Part shown: one piece after another, positions 45,108 through 56,867 of the stretch
Numbering within the stretch: position 1 is the stretch's first letter
How the letters are laid out: the number at the start of each line of letters is the position of its first letter
NCBI RefSeq assembly: GCF_008831285.2
Contig: NC_045150.1
Coordinates: 11,112,001-11,176,000 of the forward strand
Length of the DNA: 64,000 nt
DNA from: Nymphaea colorata
Taxonomy: Eukaryota; Streptophyta; Magnoliopsida; Nymphaeales; Nymphaeaceae
Direction of reading: 5' to 3'
Program-made: the position numbers and the translations under genes
The notes under the pieces: model-generated
Databases searched by the model: none
The model's input: the letters and a program-made list of their open reading frames with translations, nothing else
Told to the model about the DNA's origin: nothing

Positions 45108-46319
45108 CTAGGACAGAAGGATAGATGGGCGAACTTCATCCCACCATTTTACATATTCGGGACCCATTCCTGGACCAAGGACAAGATACAAGTGAGCAAA
45201 TGATTCCCAACGTTGCTGGGCATAGGTGTATATCCCGGACCACTCTTCAGTGTCTAGTTCACACTCCACAATGGCTCCTTCCGACTCAATTGGATATGCC
45301 TTCCTCTGACGCAGTGAGAATTGCCTGAGGCAACGCTCCGGATGATATTCAATTATGAAAAACGGTCCCAATAGAAGACTTCCTCTGACTGGGTTGTAAG
45401 TGTATCTTGACTTGATGACCTCTCGATCAAAGAAGTCCCAAATGATGGTGGAGTCATCAACTTCCTCCATCTTTCTGCGGTAGTGCTCCATACTAGATAA
45501 CTGACCGTCTGTGTTTTGAAAATGACATGATTGTGGCCCCACATGTTTGTAGAACCATGCTTGCAGTGCAAAGACACATCCTTCTATCGAGTCTGCATCT
45601 CCAATTGAAAATTTGGCCAACCCTCTGTAAAGGAATGCCAAGGCTGCCATTGCTATGGAAATGTGACGGACTTGGACATGCCCCCATTTTCTGAAGAGGC
45701 GAGCTATGCGGAAATCCATTATGTGTTCTTCATTATTGAAGAAGATAAGACCCACGGTACAAGTCACTATGGAGTTTTTGTACTTGTCTGCAACAGTTCT
45801 AGATAGTGACGCAGGGTTGACAAATTGGGAGTATGTTTCACCAAGCTCTTGTAGTTGAAGATATTGATGTCCATCTTTCTCTAGAAAATGCCAACTCCTT
45901 TTCCCTGTGAGTTTACGAATCACTTCTAGAGTTTTGACTTGACCTTGGTTTACAAGGAACTGGTCTTCAATTGGACCTCTTGGGTCACCTTTTGGTTCTG
46001 GCAAACCCATAATGTTGGAGAACTCATCAAGAGTGATTGTCATTTCACCCCATGGAAACCAGAATGTGTTGGTCCTTGGGTTCCATCTTTCAGCAATTGC
46101 ATGGATTAGATTGCCATTGATAGGCTGTATGGCAAGACTGACTGCTTCTTCAAGACCGCAATCCTCTAAGTGATCCGGGAACATACACCGAAAAGTTGGG
46201 TACCATGAAAGATACCACTGAGGTAGGTAGACTCCACTTGGGATGATGCGAAGTCCGGATCGGCCTTGACATGACCCGAATAGGATGTGGTCATATGGGA
46301 AGATACTTTCTGAGTCCAT
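45108..46319 (-). CDS. Plant mobile domain (PMD) protein carried by the retrotransposon
   Basis: 403 codons, ATG at 46319. Residues 77-107 read ERWNPRTNTFWFPWGEMT then ITLDEFSNIMGLP. This is the signature of the plant mobile domain (aminotransferase-like mobile domain), whose host members in Arabidopsis (MAIN, MAIL1) are linked to transposon silencing and gene expression. The ORF lies ahead of gag in the same orientation, where Ogre/Tat elements carry an extra ORF. It is undisrupted, unlike gag. Its function in the element is unknown; interference with host PMD proteins is only a guess. No membrane segment or signal peptide was seen. Confidence 0.75.
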   Translation of the reverse strand: MDSESIFPYDHILFGSCQGRSGLRIIPSGVYLPQWYLSWYPTFRCMFPDHLEDCGLEEAVSLAIQPINGNLIHAIAERWNPRTNTFWFPWGEMTITLDEFSNIMGLPEPKGDPRGPIEDQFLVNQGQVKTLEVIRKLTGKRSWHFLEKDGHQYLQLQELGETYSQFVNPASLSRTVADKYKNSIVTCTVGLIFFNNEEHIMDFRIARLFRKWGHVQVRHISIAMAALAFLYRGLAKFSIGDADSIEGCVFALQAWFYKHVGPQSCHFQNTDGQLSSMEHYRRKMEEVDDSTIIWDFFDREVIKSRYTYNPVRGSLLLGPFFIIEYHPERCLRQFSLRQRKAYPIESEGAIVECELDTEEWSGIYTYAQQRWESFAHLYLVLGPGMGPEYVKWWDEVRPSILLS

Positions 46320-46560
46320 CTAGACAAGAGAAGGTATTAGACTTTGACATGAATTGACCCAATAGAGACTCGAGAAGAGTTTTGACATTGGGTTTGGACA
46401 TGGACTTAGGGGCAAAGTAAAACATCACATGCGTCCAAACAAGCAGTTAATGAAAAATTGATAATGCAATTCCTAGGACTCTTGCCTATATGCATTATTT
46501 TGAAAATTGGTCTTGGAACCTATGGAAAATAAATGGGTAAATGATTATTTATTTATCGTA

Positions 46561-46935
46561 CTAGCATTGACTCCTCCAAGGGTTTTCTAGATTTGGGCTC
46601 TCCATTTCTCCTTGTTCACCCATCGATATACCGGGACTATTGTCCGTTTCGGTACTAATGGGGGGACTTCTCAGTCCAATTGGGTGGTCCAGTTGTAAGG
46701 CTATATCTTGGACTAATGTCCTAGAAATAGCCCGGCAACATGATGACCGGGATATGATATAGGTAAGGATTTGTTTTTCAAAATTCATGAGAAGATGCAA
46801 AATAGATGGCTCTATTGCATACATTCCTAAGAGATAGATTTGAAATTTTGAGAGCATACATGGGCTGCATACAATCCTTAAATTGAGGAGGGGTAGGATA
46901 AATTGAAATGAATGAGGTTCATGAAATCTCCTCAA
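46561..46935 (-). CDS. Hypothetical 124-codon leader ORF
   Basis: An open frame between the PBS and the PMD ORF (MRRFHEPHSFQF...). No recognised domain. It may be chance in the leader, since no second copy was available to test conservation. Confidence 0.15.
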   Translation of the reverse strand: MRRFHEPHSFQFILPLLNLRIVCSPCMLSKFQIYLLGMYAIEPSILHLLMNFEKQILTYIISRSSCCRAISRTLVQDIALQLDHPIGLRSPPISTETDNSPGISMGEQGEMESPNLENPWRSQC

Positions 46936-47060
46936 TGTACACTACATGATGTCGGTATGCATTTTTGTGAGTTTAATTTTTTTTTTTTTTTTTGTGCAAT
47001 TGATGTCCGACATTGGTGAAAATAACTCATATATGATCCAAATAAGTCTTTAGACAAACA

Positions 47061-47085
47061 ATGACGGGTCCCACCGGGTGTGCCA
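47061..47085 (-). promoter_or_regulatory. Primer binding site (PBS) candidate
   Basis: Two bases after the 5' LTR (minus sense) the sequence reads TGGCACACCCGGTGGGAC. It begins with TGG as needed to pair with the CCA end of a tRNA. I cannot assign the tRNA without a search. Confidence 0.6.
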
Positions 47086-47087
47086 TC

Positions 47088-50000
47088 TGTTCGCACCCCA
47101 CTCCCTTTTCAAGAAGGTCGAAATGCGAGTCAGCAAAATTCTTTTAAAATTGGGGTTTTGAGAAAATTTTCAAGAGAAAGGGATCCGCTCGTCGGTACGA
47201 GGTCCAACCGTTCCTGCCGCCTTTAACAGGGGTAATTAGACCAAGGACTAAAGATCATTTGGATCATATACGAGTTATTGATGTAAGTCCTATATGCTTA
47301 TGCATTGAGGTTTTGGATTCAAGAACCGAAATTCATTTTTTTGAATAAATGAATTTGAATATTGGGGGTTTTCAAGTTGGTTTAAAATCCTTTGTTTTGG
47401 TGTTATTTGAAACACATAATTCTTGAGGATTTTTGAAGATTTGGAATTGAGTTCTTTGTTGTGAACTCTAGATGATGATGATCATCTTATGATAAAAATT
47501 GATTTTGAACTCTTCTTTTGTCAAATCATGTGATTTGTAGAATTCATTCTTTTGAAAGAACATAGGTTCCAAATTGTTAGAAAACATGTTGTTTTTCAAA
47601 TGCACTTTGGCCAAAAGATTATGAATGCATTGCTTGTGTTTTCTTTTGAAGTTAAGTGAAGTTTACAAATTCTCATTGCAATATGACTTGGTCACTTTTT
47701 GCAACTTAAATTTGAATCACTTAATTTCTTGAGAATGTGCATGTGGTGCCATTGATTTTGAGTGAAAGTGAATGCATGAAACGAGAATGGAAACTATATG
47801 GAACATTCATTCTTCTCTCTCTCATAATCCATCAAGATTCATTCATATGAAACATACATTCTTCACTCCCTCATAATCTCTCAAAGTCCGTATTGCACGT
47901 CATACAATCTATACATGAAGATTGATTAAAATGTAGGACTTTCTCTATATGTGCTCATTATATGATTAAGCACATGAATTAGAGATGTAGTCCATAAGCT
48001 TGAGGCTTGACATAAAATTATCAAAATGATGAAAATATATAAATGATGTCAAGTTCAATCTTTGAAACGGATGGGAGACATGGATGACGTCCACTTTTGT
48101 CTCAAAATAGCTAAAAAAATCAGACCTTGTGTTGATTTAAATAGCTGAAAATTGTGGACATTGATTCCAATAAGGACTTGTTTCTTAGATAGAAACAATG
48201 AGTTTTTCAAATCTATTCAAATTCCAGATTTCGTAGTAATGAAATCATCAACTCCTTTGGATGATTCTAGGATGGTTGGTATTTCAAATACGTAAATTTT
48301 GATATTCTTAAACCAATTCCTATAAAACATGGTCTGATTTCAACAACATACATACATCTTACGTATGGGTTTGCTGAAATTAGGTAAAAATGAAATGAAA
48401 GTAATTTATAATCTTGCACTAGAAAAATCAATAAAAATGGCCAATTTCCTTAAAGACCGGTTTGGAAACATGTTCCAACCTGATTTTAAGGGAGGAATGT
48501 AATTTTTGACAAGAAATCGGATGCATATATGTACATATATAACAATGTATACATATACGTACCTTACTTTTCAAAATGAAATTTTATCAAGGGACCGCAT
48601 GACTCATGAATCATGATGATTCATGGCTGGGTTCTTTTATGTAGGAAGATTGAGAACTTGTTTCAAATCTTCCCTACTACCCTTGATTAATTAAATTGAA
48701 AGACATGAATCAAAATGACTGTGAATAAGAAAGAAAATAAAACAATACTCAAGCTTATTCGTCCATCATTTCGCCATGCAAGGGTGGATCACATTCATAA
48801 AAACGTATCCATCCCTTATAGGCATTTTCATCATACATGATGTAGCAAAATCACTTTCTCACCGTGGGATTCTCTCATGGTAGGGAGTTCAAAATGGTAT
48901 TAAGTTGGTTCCTTTGAAAGGGACGTGGCCTTGGGGCCCATTTCGAAATTTGATACTTGGGTTCATATTTAAGAAAAACCGACATATGCATGCATTATGC
49001 ATTAACATGTACATTGAAGCGTAGGTTTCCCTTAGCTGGACATCATTCCCAGCCGTAAGCAAATGAAAATAAACCCTCCCACGAATTGTTGGAATTAAAA
49101 TAAATCAACAATAAGCTAAAGTAGAAGAGAAGTGAGTTAAGATCACCTACCTTGCGGTCGGTCTTGATGTTTGTCTTTCGTCTTCACTTGTTTTCTAACC
49201 CAAGCAATCCTAAGCAAGAATCCAACCGTGGATTCAAGCTTAGCAAAGCTAGAATAAGAAATAGCTTGCTTGCTGGAATTTGGAGTGGTAAAGAGGGCTT
49301 CTCACCACGAAAATCCTAAGTAAGGGTTCACTTAAGCACCCTAACTTAGCAAAATCAATGGGGAGAATAGAAGAAAGTGAAGAAGAGAATGGGAGAAAAA
49401 GGGGAAGGGGGCTTGGACGAACCTCTTCTCTCTTCCTTGGCTTCTCCCTCCTAGCTCCTTGGCTGCAGCAATTTGATAGAATGCTCCAAAATTTTGTCCC
49501 CCTCCTTAGTGGCCAAGGGGAGGTTTATATAGAGGAGGAGGTGGGTTCAACCACCTTCTTAACTCACCTTGGGAACTTACTTAAGACCTTGGGGACTTGT
49601 AAAATGAGTTAAATAGACTTTAAAGGCTCTAATTGACCATTTCTCAGCCCATTTCCACGAGCTAGGTGGGCTGGGCTAGGTTTGGTCAACTTGGGTTCAG
49701 ACCTAGGTGACCATTTTGACCAAAATTTTGGACGAAAATGCCCTTACACAGGGTTTTGCCCTTATTTTATACTATTTATTTTTTTTTTGTTTGAAATCGA
49801 GCTTATAAGGTTAAAACCTAGTTACTAAGCTCCAAATGCCATTGAATTATGATAATTAAATTTAAATTTTAATAAAATTTAAAAATTTTATCAAATTTGG
49901 TTCGAAAAGGGTATTTTCGTCCAAAACTTGATTGAAAATGGATTTCAACTGAATCAAACTTTCACTTGAGAAATTCAATTTAAATTTGGTATTTGATTCA

Positions 50001-50916
50001 AGCATTTGACAAATTCAAATGTTTATTTGCCTTTCATAAACCATTTTAGGCTTTTTAATCTTAAGTTGACCGCAGAAGGGCAAAATTGTCCAAATTGATC
50101 AATTTCGACCAATTGACCAAAGTCAAAGCTCATTTGCAAGTAGTTTGACTTTATTTGAGGTAATTTGATAAATTTGGGTCAAGAAAGCTCTTAATTGAGC
50201 TAAATTGTACTTTGACTGAGTTTAGTCAAAGTGGGTTTGGTTCGGTCAAAGTCTATTTTCGTCCATTAATTGGATCATGAGACAGACTTACGTTTTGACT
50301 ATGTTGAGCCCATTGTGACCGAACCTAGCTGGAATTGGCACCACATTTGAGTGCACCCGGGTCAAACCTACTTGGATTAAGTAGGTTAGGTGAGTTTGAC
50401 CAGTCTAGTAATTGCTTCCTTGGAAATGATTTTTTTCTTTAAGGAGGATCTGGTTAAAGAAGAGAGAGAGACATAAATGTCTCTCTTTTCCTAGGTTTCT
50501 CCTTTATTTCTTCTTGAAAATGACTTTTCTTCAATTAATTTGAGAGAAAATATTTATTTATTATTTTTTTTTTGACATGGAGGGGGGCATGGCCCCTGGG
50601 GAGGGCTCTTGACCACACGGGCTAGGTGGGGCCCACACGTGGGTCCCACGTAGCATTTTAGACTGAATTAGATCCAATTCTTGGATCTAAGTCAAAATTT
50701 GCATTTTGCAATTGGATTTGGATTTCAAATGACATTTGCAATTGAATTTGGACTCGTAATCCTGCATTGGGATTCGTGTATCGGGTTAAATTCACGATTT
50801 GAATCTAATTGTTCTTTAGATTCGAAATTGGCTTTGAAATTGCAAATTTTCACAATTCTTTTGTGAAATTTTCACATTGCTTCAATTTTGATGTGGAAAA
50901 ATTTGGGGTGTTAACA
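47088..50916 (-). repeat. 5' LTR
   Basis: A 3829-bp LTR. It differs from the 3' LTR at T34059/G47230, at catacgtgatg versus catacatgatg, at ttggtttcttt versus ttggttccttt, and by two 1-base indels (one in a T-run). Confidence 0.95.
49524..49532 (-). promoter_or_regulatory. TATA box in 5' LTR
   Basis: Minus-strand CTATATAAA, the copy that would drive the genomic transcript of the element. Confidence 0.5.
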
Positions 50917-50921
50917 GGCAT

Positions 50922-52970
50922 GTTTTTTGACCTGAAGTATGAATTAGTCCACATTTTGCACACTAAATAAACATGTATAAACATTTAATGGGGAAACCTT
51001 TTTCAACGAATAGAAGACTTTTTTTTTTTGTTTTGGTCATTGTCTAAATAAAGAGTGGAAAGAAACCAAAAAGCTTCTTGTCTTTGTCTTTTTCTTTTCT
51101 TTTCTAGCTTCATACGATAGGCAATTATCAAACCTCTTCAAATGTTAATTCAGACTTTTGATATGTGATTCTTTATGTGCATATACATTTTATTTCACCA
51201 ATTTAATTTATATAAGTGAAATGAGTTGCGTTTTTTTCGTTTTTCATTTTTCGTTTTTTAAATATGTTTTTAATTTTTAAATGGCATTTCATTTTCTCGC
51301 TTTTTTTTTTGCATTTTTTCGAAAATAATGCACTTTTTGTATACACACACAAAAGGATACAGTGGCATCATCAATATCTTAGGTGAGAAAACATCCATTC
51401 CATCAGTAGGAGTTGGTGTCTAGTCATAGTACTAAGTTAAATCTTGATTTATGTTTTCCAATCACTAGGCTGTTCTTATCAGCTGAACATTTTGAATCAG
51501 CCTTTGTGCACATATAACCAAACTGCTTATATGTGAGACTTTGTTCACAAATATTCGTCAGCTTTAATACCGGGCGATTTTGAACATTTTAAGTGGGCAT
51601 TAAACATGTCTAAACCTCAAAAATGGATTTGCAGGCTTAATGGCCAATCAATACTCATTTCAAACCCATTTCTTTTTCAAAGTAATTCAAAATTATTTGA
51701 AATTCAAAGGAACTCAAATTTTGAGTTTTGGCTCCAAAACTCTCTATAAAAGCCTCCATCTACCTTCATCTTGGGCAATGAGCTAGCCCTTGGAGAAGCT
51801 CTAGTGCATTCTCACTTGAGGACTTAGAGTTTTTAGCTCTTCATCCATTTCCTTCTTCTACTTTCCATCTCATCTCACTTGAGGACTTAGAGTTTTTAGC
51901 TCTCTTCATCCATTTCCTTCTTCTACTTTCCATCTCATTCTTCTTCTTCATCTCCAACTAGGAGCAAGTCATCAAACTACAACTCTTCAGAGGAGCCAAC
52001 CATGGAGGAACCTCTCGTGCTTCCTCACTTCAAATTTTTGATTTTCCTCAGCTGTCTCTTTCCATTTTTCTATTCTTCTCCAACTTTGGGAGCAAGCTTT
52101 ATCAAGTTCCAATTCTTCAAAGGAGCACAAAGTGATGTCTTGGTGGTTCATCATCTTGGAGCTTCATCTTAGGCAACTCCAAGATCATTCAAAACAAAAG
52201 GCTCATTTCCAATATCATTCATATTCGAGGTATGTATTTTTCCTCTCACTTTCATCTATTTCCTCTTTTCCTCTTGTCACCTCCCCATGACCGTGCAAGA
52301 AAGCTCAAATGATTTCTTATCCGGAATCGAGAGCTATATCTTGAGTGCATCAGGAGTATGAGCAAGGTGGAATAAATCTCATTCCTTCATTTATCTCAAA
52401 AATATGATTGCTATATTGTCTTCATTCCTCGTATATGTTTGAGATGATGCTCAAGCATGGTATTCTAATCTTTCCTTAATCAATGTGAAAATGAATGGTG
52501 AAAATGAGTGTTTGGGGTTGAGATTTATTCATTCTTGTGTTGATTTTTGAGGTTGAGACTTATCCAACCCAAGAAAGCTCTTCACGAATTTGTTCATGTT
52601 AAAGTGCTACTTCATGTCATTTTCACGCTTAGTTTATTAATCACCCGATTAGGAACCCAAATCAGTACTTCGTCATTCCCCATTTCATGTAGTTTTTATT
52701 TTCTTCCATACCCAATGGTGGGAGAAATCAATTTTCTTGTAATAGTTGTGTTTTATTCACACACAAAATATTTAGAATCATATTTTCTAAAAGATTTTTA
52801 AAACCAAATACTCTCTCTAATGCGGTCTTGGGAGTTAACTTAGGTTCTTGCATGAGCCCAAGTTCCCCTCCGGCCTACATCAAAAATTAAGGTCGGCTAT
52901 TTTTAATTCATTTCTTTTATTGGATTAATAGGTGCATGGTTGGCACCTCCAAGTTTCATAAATGGGGTCA
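50922..52970 (+). other. LTR-like promoter stretch of unknown element
   Basis: No coding domain recognised. A plus-strand TATA box (CTATAAAAG, 51744-51752) is followed by C/T-rich leader-like text, including a 63-bp direct duplication. This layout is common in LTRs, so it may be a solo LTR or the LTR of the decayed Tat relative beside it. Matching ends were not found, so this is tentative. Confidence 0.3.
51811..51938. repeat. Tandem duplication, 2 x 63 bp
   Basis: The text from ctcacttgaggacttagag through ttccatct occurs twice in a row, starting at 51811 and 51874. Confidence 0.8.
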
Positions 52971-52978
52971 ATTTTGTC

Positions 52979-53628
52979 TCAATCATGAGAGGTGCCTTTC
53001 CCTTCAGTCAATTTCAATCGTTGGTGCCTTTTAAGTACTTTGTTAAAATGTGGACAAAATAATGTGAAAAGAGCCAAACTTGGAAGTTTAAGTGGCCAGT
53101 CGTCATTTGGTGTGGCTTCATTCAAGTCTCTGAAATCAATGCAGAGTTGAATTTTGTCATTTTTCTTTGAGACAACCATGATGTTTGCCAACTATTCGGA
53201 TAATAATTTGTTCGGATGAACCTTGCCTTTAGTAGGTCTTCTAGGCCTTAATTAACTTGCCCCTCAAGACGAGGGTCTAGTTTCCTCATTTTTTGTTTGA
53301 TTGGCTTGCATTCTATCTTCAATGGCAATCAATACTCGACAAATTTTATATCGAGTTCTAGCATGTCTTCATAAGTCCATGCAAAGGCTTTTCGATGATT
53401 TTTGATAAAGTCTATCAACTTTTCTCTTTCTTCTGCTGAGAGACTTGTTTCGATTTGCAAAGTCTTTGGGTTGTCTTTTGTGGCAATGTTAATTTCCTCA
53501 ATTGGGTCATCAGTCAAAGGTAACGACTGATCTTGTTTTTCCATTTGGATGAACTCTAAACACTCTGCCTCCATGAGTTCTAGATTTACCTCCTTGAAGG
53601 CTTTTGACGTTTGACCCTCTGGTGCCAT
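52979..53628 (-). pseudogene. Decayed Tat pol fragment (N-terminus and start of RT)
   Basis: Begins MAPEGQTSKAFKEVN at 53628, aligning with the internal start of the intact pol. It continues through the linker and the RT start (CIDFRDLNEATPNDD near 53110), with stops in between. It breaks off near 53095 at the place matching residue 192 of the intact pol. RNase H and integrase are absent. Confidence 0.85.
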
Positions 53629-53820
53629 CTTAAAGATTGTGAAGAATTAAGATGAAAATTGAAGTATGAAAGCAAATTGCATATGTCATTGCACATTGGA
53701 AAGTGTCATAAAATAAAAACACTTAGTCTATTAGAGTAGAATGACGATAAAATGACAAAATGATGACTATATGTCAAAATGATAATGGACTTGTTGAAGC
53801 AATGATTGATTAACATTCAC

Positions 53821-56460
53821 CTATGGTGCCACTTTTGACAAAAGGCACTGACTTAAAATCTTCCTTGGCATCCACTTTTTGTAATTCTGGCATCCTTGGG
53901 CTTGAGTGCCTTGCCGCCTTTCAATGTAATTGATTCGAAGATTCCATTTTCATGTTTTTTAGGGGTGAACACGAGCCAGGTCGAGCTGGAGTTCAATAAG
54001 CTCGAGCTGAAGAATAGCTCGAAGAAAGAAGCTAGAGCTCGACTCGGCAATTACGTGTTGAACTCGAGCTCGACTCGATTAAGGCTTCACAAACTCGTTT
54101 AAATAGAATATATTCATCATTACTTGTTAAGCTCGAGCTCGACTCGATTAAGACTCGACAAACTCGTAAACTGTTTGAAATATCGACTTGATTAAGGCTC
54201 GACAAACTCGATTAATGCTCGAGTTCGACTCGAGAGTTACATGTTTAGCTCGAACTCAAGTCAATTCGTGAACTCAAGCTCGACTCGTTAAGCAAATGAC
54301 TCGGCTCGAACTCGTTCACGAGTCGAGCTTTAACTAGCCGAGCTCGAGTAGCTCGACTTGTTGTTCACTCCAAATATTTGCAAAGGCTAGTGAATGGCCG
54401 GTAGCTATGGCGCATGAGCAGGTCCAATCCTTTCTTATTTTGAGAGAAATTTTTGAACAATGGATGACTTTTGTAATTTATGTGGACAAATTTTGGCTTA
54501 GAACCCTTTACCACCCACATTTGCTTCTTTGGCTTTCGAATTTGCTGAAACCTCGAGATAGTTTTTCTTCTTTGCAGACTCGAATACTTGGTACTCAATT
54601 GTCATATGTTGGTAAGAGAATCATTTGTGCACAAGAAGTTTTTGCATGTACTCTACATAGATTGTGACAGTATTCTTGTTGTGATATGCTGAGGATAGAC
54701 CAGCCATCAAGAACTGACTAGAAGGATTTCCTTTCATCTCTCATGGATGCCCATTTGGCATACTAATGCAATGTGGAAGAACTGCATTTGCAGCATGGAT
54801 TCATGGTCTGTCAAGCAACAAGTTAAAAGAGGGTTCTATATCTACAACGTGAAATAAAAATCGATGATGTGTCTCAGAGATATTTAGATCGAGACATACA
54901 CAAATTATTCAAGGTTGTCCCAGTCTGTCATATCCATGAATGAAAATTGATGAAGGGGTATAGTCAGCATGCCTTATGCCCAATGTAGGAGCCATCTGTT
55001 GTGGACAAATGTTCAGGCTAGCTCCTCCATCAATTAAGACATGAGAAACTCTGACACTCATTGTTTCAACCACAATGTGCAACACATCATTATGCAACAT
55101 GCCCCCGTTTGGTAGATCTTCATCACAAAATGTGATTGGACCATTTTCGTATAGTTCAAAAGCCAATTCGTCTCCCCAATTAGGGCTAAATTTTTTCCTT
55201 TTGATTTGGGGTGGGAGGCTAATTCCCTAAAGATGACTTCCAATGGTTTTGGAACCCATTTCTGCGACCTTGATCAACCTTTGTTTGAATATTTTGTTTG
55301 CCTGGTCTGGCTTGTTCATTGATGGATCCTTTGTCATGACAAGAAAGCACTCAAAGAAATCCAGGAATGCTTTTACCCTTTTGTTTGTAACCTTGACTTG
55401 ATAACCTTTTGAAAATCTGATCATTGTAGATGTTCCTTTTCCATGCCTATGAAAAGGGTTGTGAGGACGTCTAGCTGTTCACTGACTCCCTTAATTATTT
55501 CTTTGTCAACTGCATCTTGTATAATATTTTGAGCACAAGGAAATCCTCTGTATCATGCCCTGGGGCACGATGAAATTTACAAAATTGCTCTTTGTTTTCC
55601 CCCATCACTGGTGGAGGATTGGAAACTTTTGGGAAAAATAGAGTGCCTCTTTCAACCAGCTCATGTATGATTTTTTTCGTAATTATGCTCTAATGGGTAA
55701 TTTTCTATCATGTCCCCACCCAGGATGCTTGTTCTTGGTGCCACTGCTGTTGCTGGCTTTGTTTGCTACTCCTTTATTCTTATAGTAGTATGCCTTTTCC
55801 TTTTTGAAGGTAGCGGCACTGACTATAATATTTGTTGTAACATTCTACTCATGCTGTTTTTCTTAGCATCTTCCTTGAATTTTACCAGGATGAAAAAAAG
55901 CTCCATTTTCAATTCCTGCTTCAATGCATTCTACTTTCAATGAGATCGATGAAAGATTTGATTGGAACATTAGAAATGAAGCTCCTTAATGGTTGCGTCA
56001 AATTGTTGGTGATCAGCCCCAATGCCATGGACAGGGAAATTGAGATTGAGTCTCTCATCTTGTTGCAAGAAGACCTCCATCTTTGAATAAAATTTCTAAC
56101 CTTTTCACCTGGCCTCTATTTCAGATAACACAATGTGGTGATTATTGGTGATGTTTCGACATTCTGAATGAATCTTTCAATGAAAAGGTTGATCATTCTG
56201 CCAAATTTTTCATTTCCACTGGATTAATGTGCCTCTCGTACCATTGTGTGCAATTCTCTGTAAGCTCCTTGGAAGCATAAAAAAGGAGCTCTATGATTGT
56301 GGTGAAATTTGTAACATTTTGTGAAAAACATGGCCAAGTGCGCCTTCGGGTCTCAATGACCGTCAAATTTGGTTAATTTCTTAGGCAAGTTCTTGATATG
56401 CTTGCCATTTTCAAAGCTTTCATAAAAGTTTTCACAGGTAAAATTTCTTTTATTATTGCC
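53821..56460 (-). pseudogene. Decayed Tat gag-protease
   Basis: Frames broken by indels retain protease motif VLIDGGASLNICP (about 55000-55030), SHPLFKNFSQNKKGLDLL (about 54460), a zinc-finger-like CKFHRAP cognate (about 55570) and gag core pieces (about 55900-56350). The G-patch region is split by an inserted MITE. It is related to but clearly diverged from the element at 33917-50916. Confidence 0.85.
53960..54373. mobile_element. hAT-like MITE, 414 bp, nested in decayed Tat gag-protease
   Basis: Ends TAGGGGTGAACA and, reverse-complemented, TTGGAGTGAACA. The interior is almost entirely GAGCTCGA/CTCGAGC-type words. The intact relative shows the uninterrupted target ATGTTTGC (42511-42518). 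Here the flanks are ATGTTTTT and ATATTTGC, which fit a worn 8-bp duplication. Confidence 0.7.
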
Positions 56461-56760
56461 TTTGAGTTGAATTGAATTCAACTTTTTTTTCAACTTTCCT
56501 AGATCTTTGCTTTTCAGGATTCTCCATTCTTTTTTTTTTTTGGGAGCTTTGGTTCTTCCTCATTACTTGATTCTGTAGTAGCGCCTTCAGAAGAATTTGT
56601 AGTTGCTCGAAGAAGATTTCTTTGTCTTCTTCTCTTTTTTTTGACCTTCTCAGCCTGAGCTTGATCTTCATTGAACATGATATTTGTAGAATCCCTTGTA
56701 TTCTTCATACTCTAGATCATTTGCTTCTCTCCTAGGAATTGTAGTTAAGGAGGATTCTTC
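56461..56760 (-). pseudogene. Decayed Tat gag N-terminus
   Basis: Matches the Ser/Lys-rich N-terminus of the intact gag (SSNEEEPKLPKKKKNGES), with an A8 tract at 56483-56490. It runs into the assembly gap, so its start cannot be seen. Confidence 0.75.
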
Positions 56761-56767
56761 TTCCTTG

Positions 56768-56867
56768 NNNNNNNNNNNNNNNNNNNNNNNNNNNNNNNNN
56801 NNNNNNNNNNNNNNNNNNNNNNNNNNNNNNNNNNNNNNNNNNNNNNNNNNNNNNNNNNNNNNNNNNN
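56768..56867. other. Assembly gap, 100 N
   Basis: Exactly 100 unknown bases, the usual placeholder for a gap of unknown size. The missing 5' part of the decayed Tat relative may lie here. Reading frames across it are meaningless. Confidence 0.95.

Larger units (their letters stand above)
33917..50916 (-). mobile_element. Intact Ty3/gypsy LTR retrotransposon, Tat lineage, 17,000 bp
   Basis: Complete element transcribed on the minus strand: 5' LTR at 47088-50916, 3' LTR at 33917-37743, TG...CA termini, and 5-bp target duplication GGCAT at 33912-33916 and 50917-50921. Internal order is PBS, PMD-type ORF, gag, protease, RT-RNase H-second RNase H-integrase, PPT. The second, archaeal-type RNase H before integrase marks the Tat lineage, and an extra ORF ahead of gag is known for Ogre-type members. 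Comparing LTRs by eye I found three substitutions and two 1-base indels in 3.83 kb, so the insertion is very recent. PMD ORF and pol are open; gag has one frame break. Confidence 0.95.

Noticed and set aside
38705-46319. Plus-strand ORFs opposite gag, pol and the PMD ORF
   Set aside because: Antisense shadows of the retrotransposon genes.
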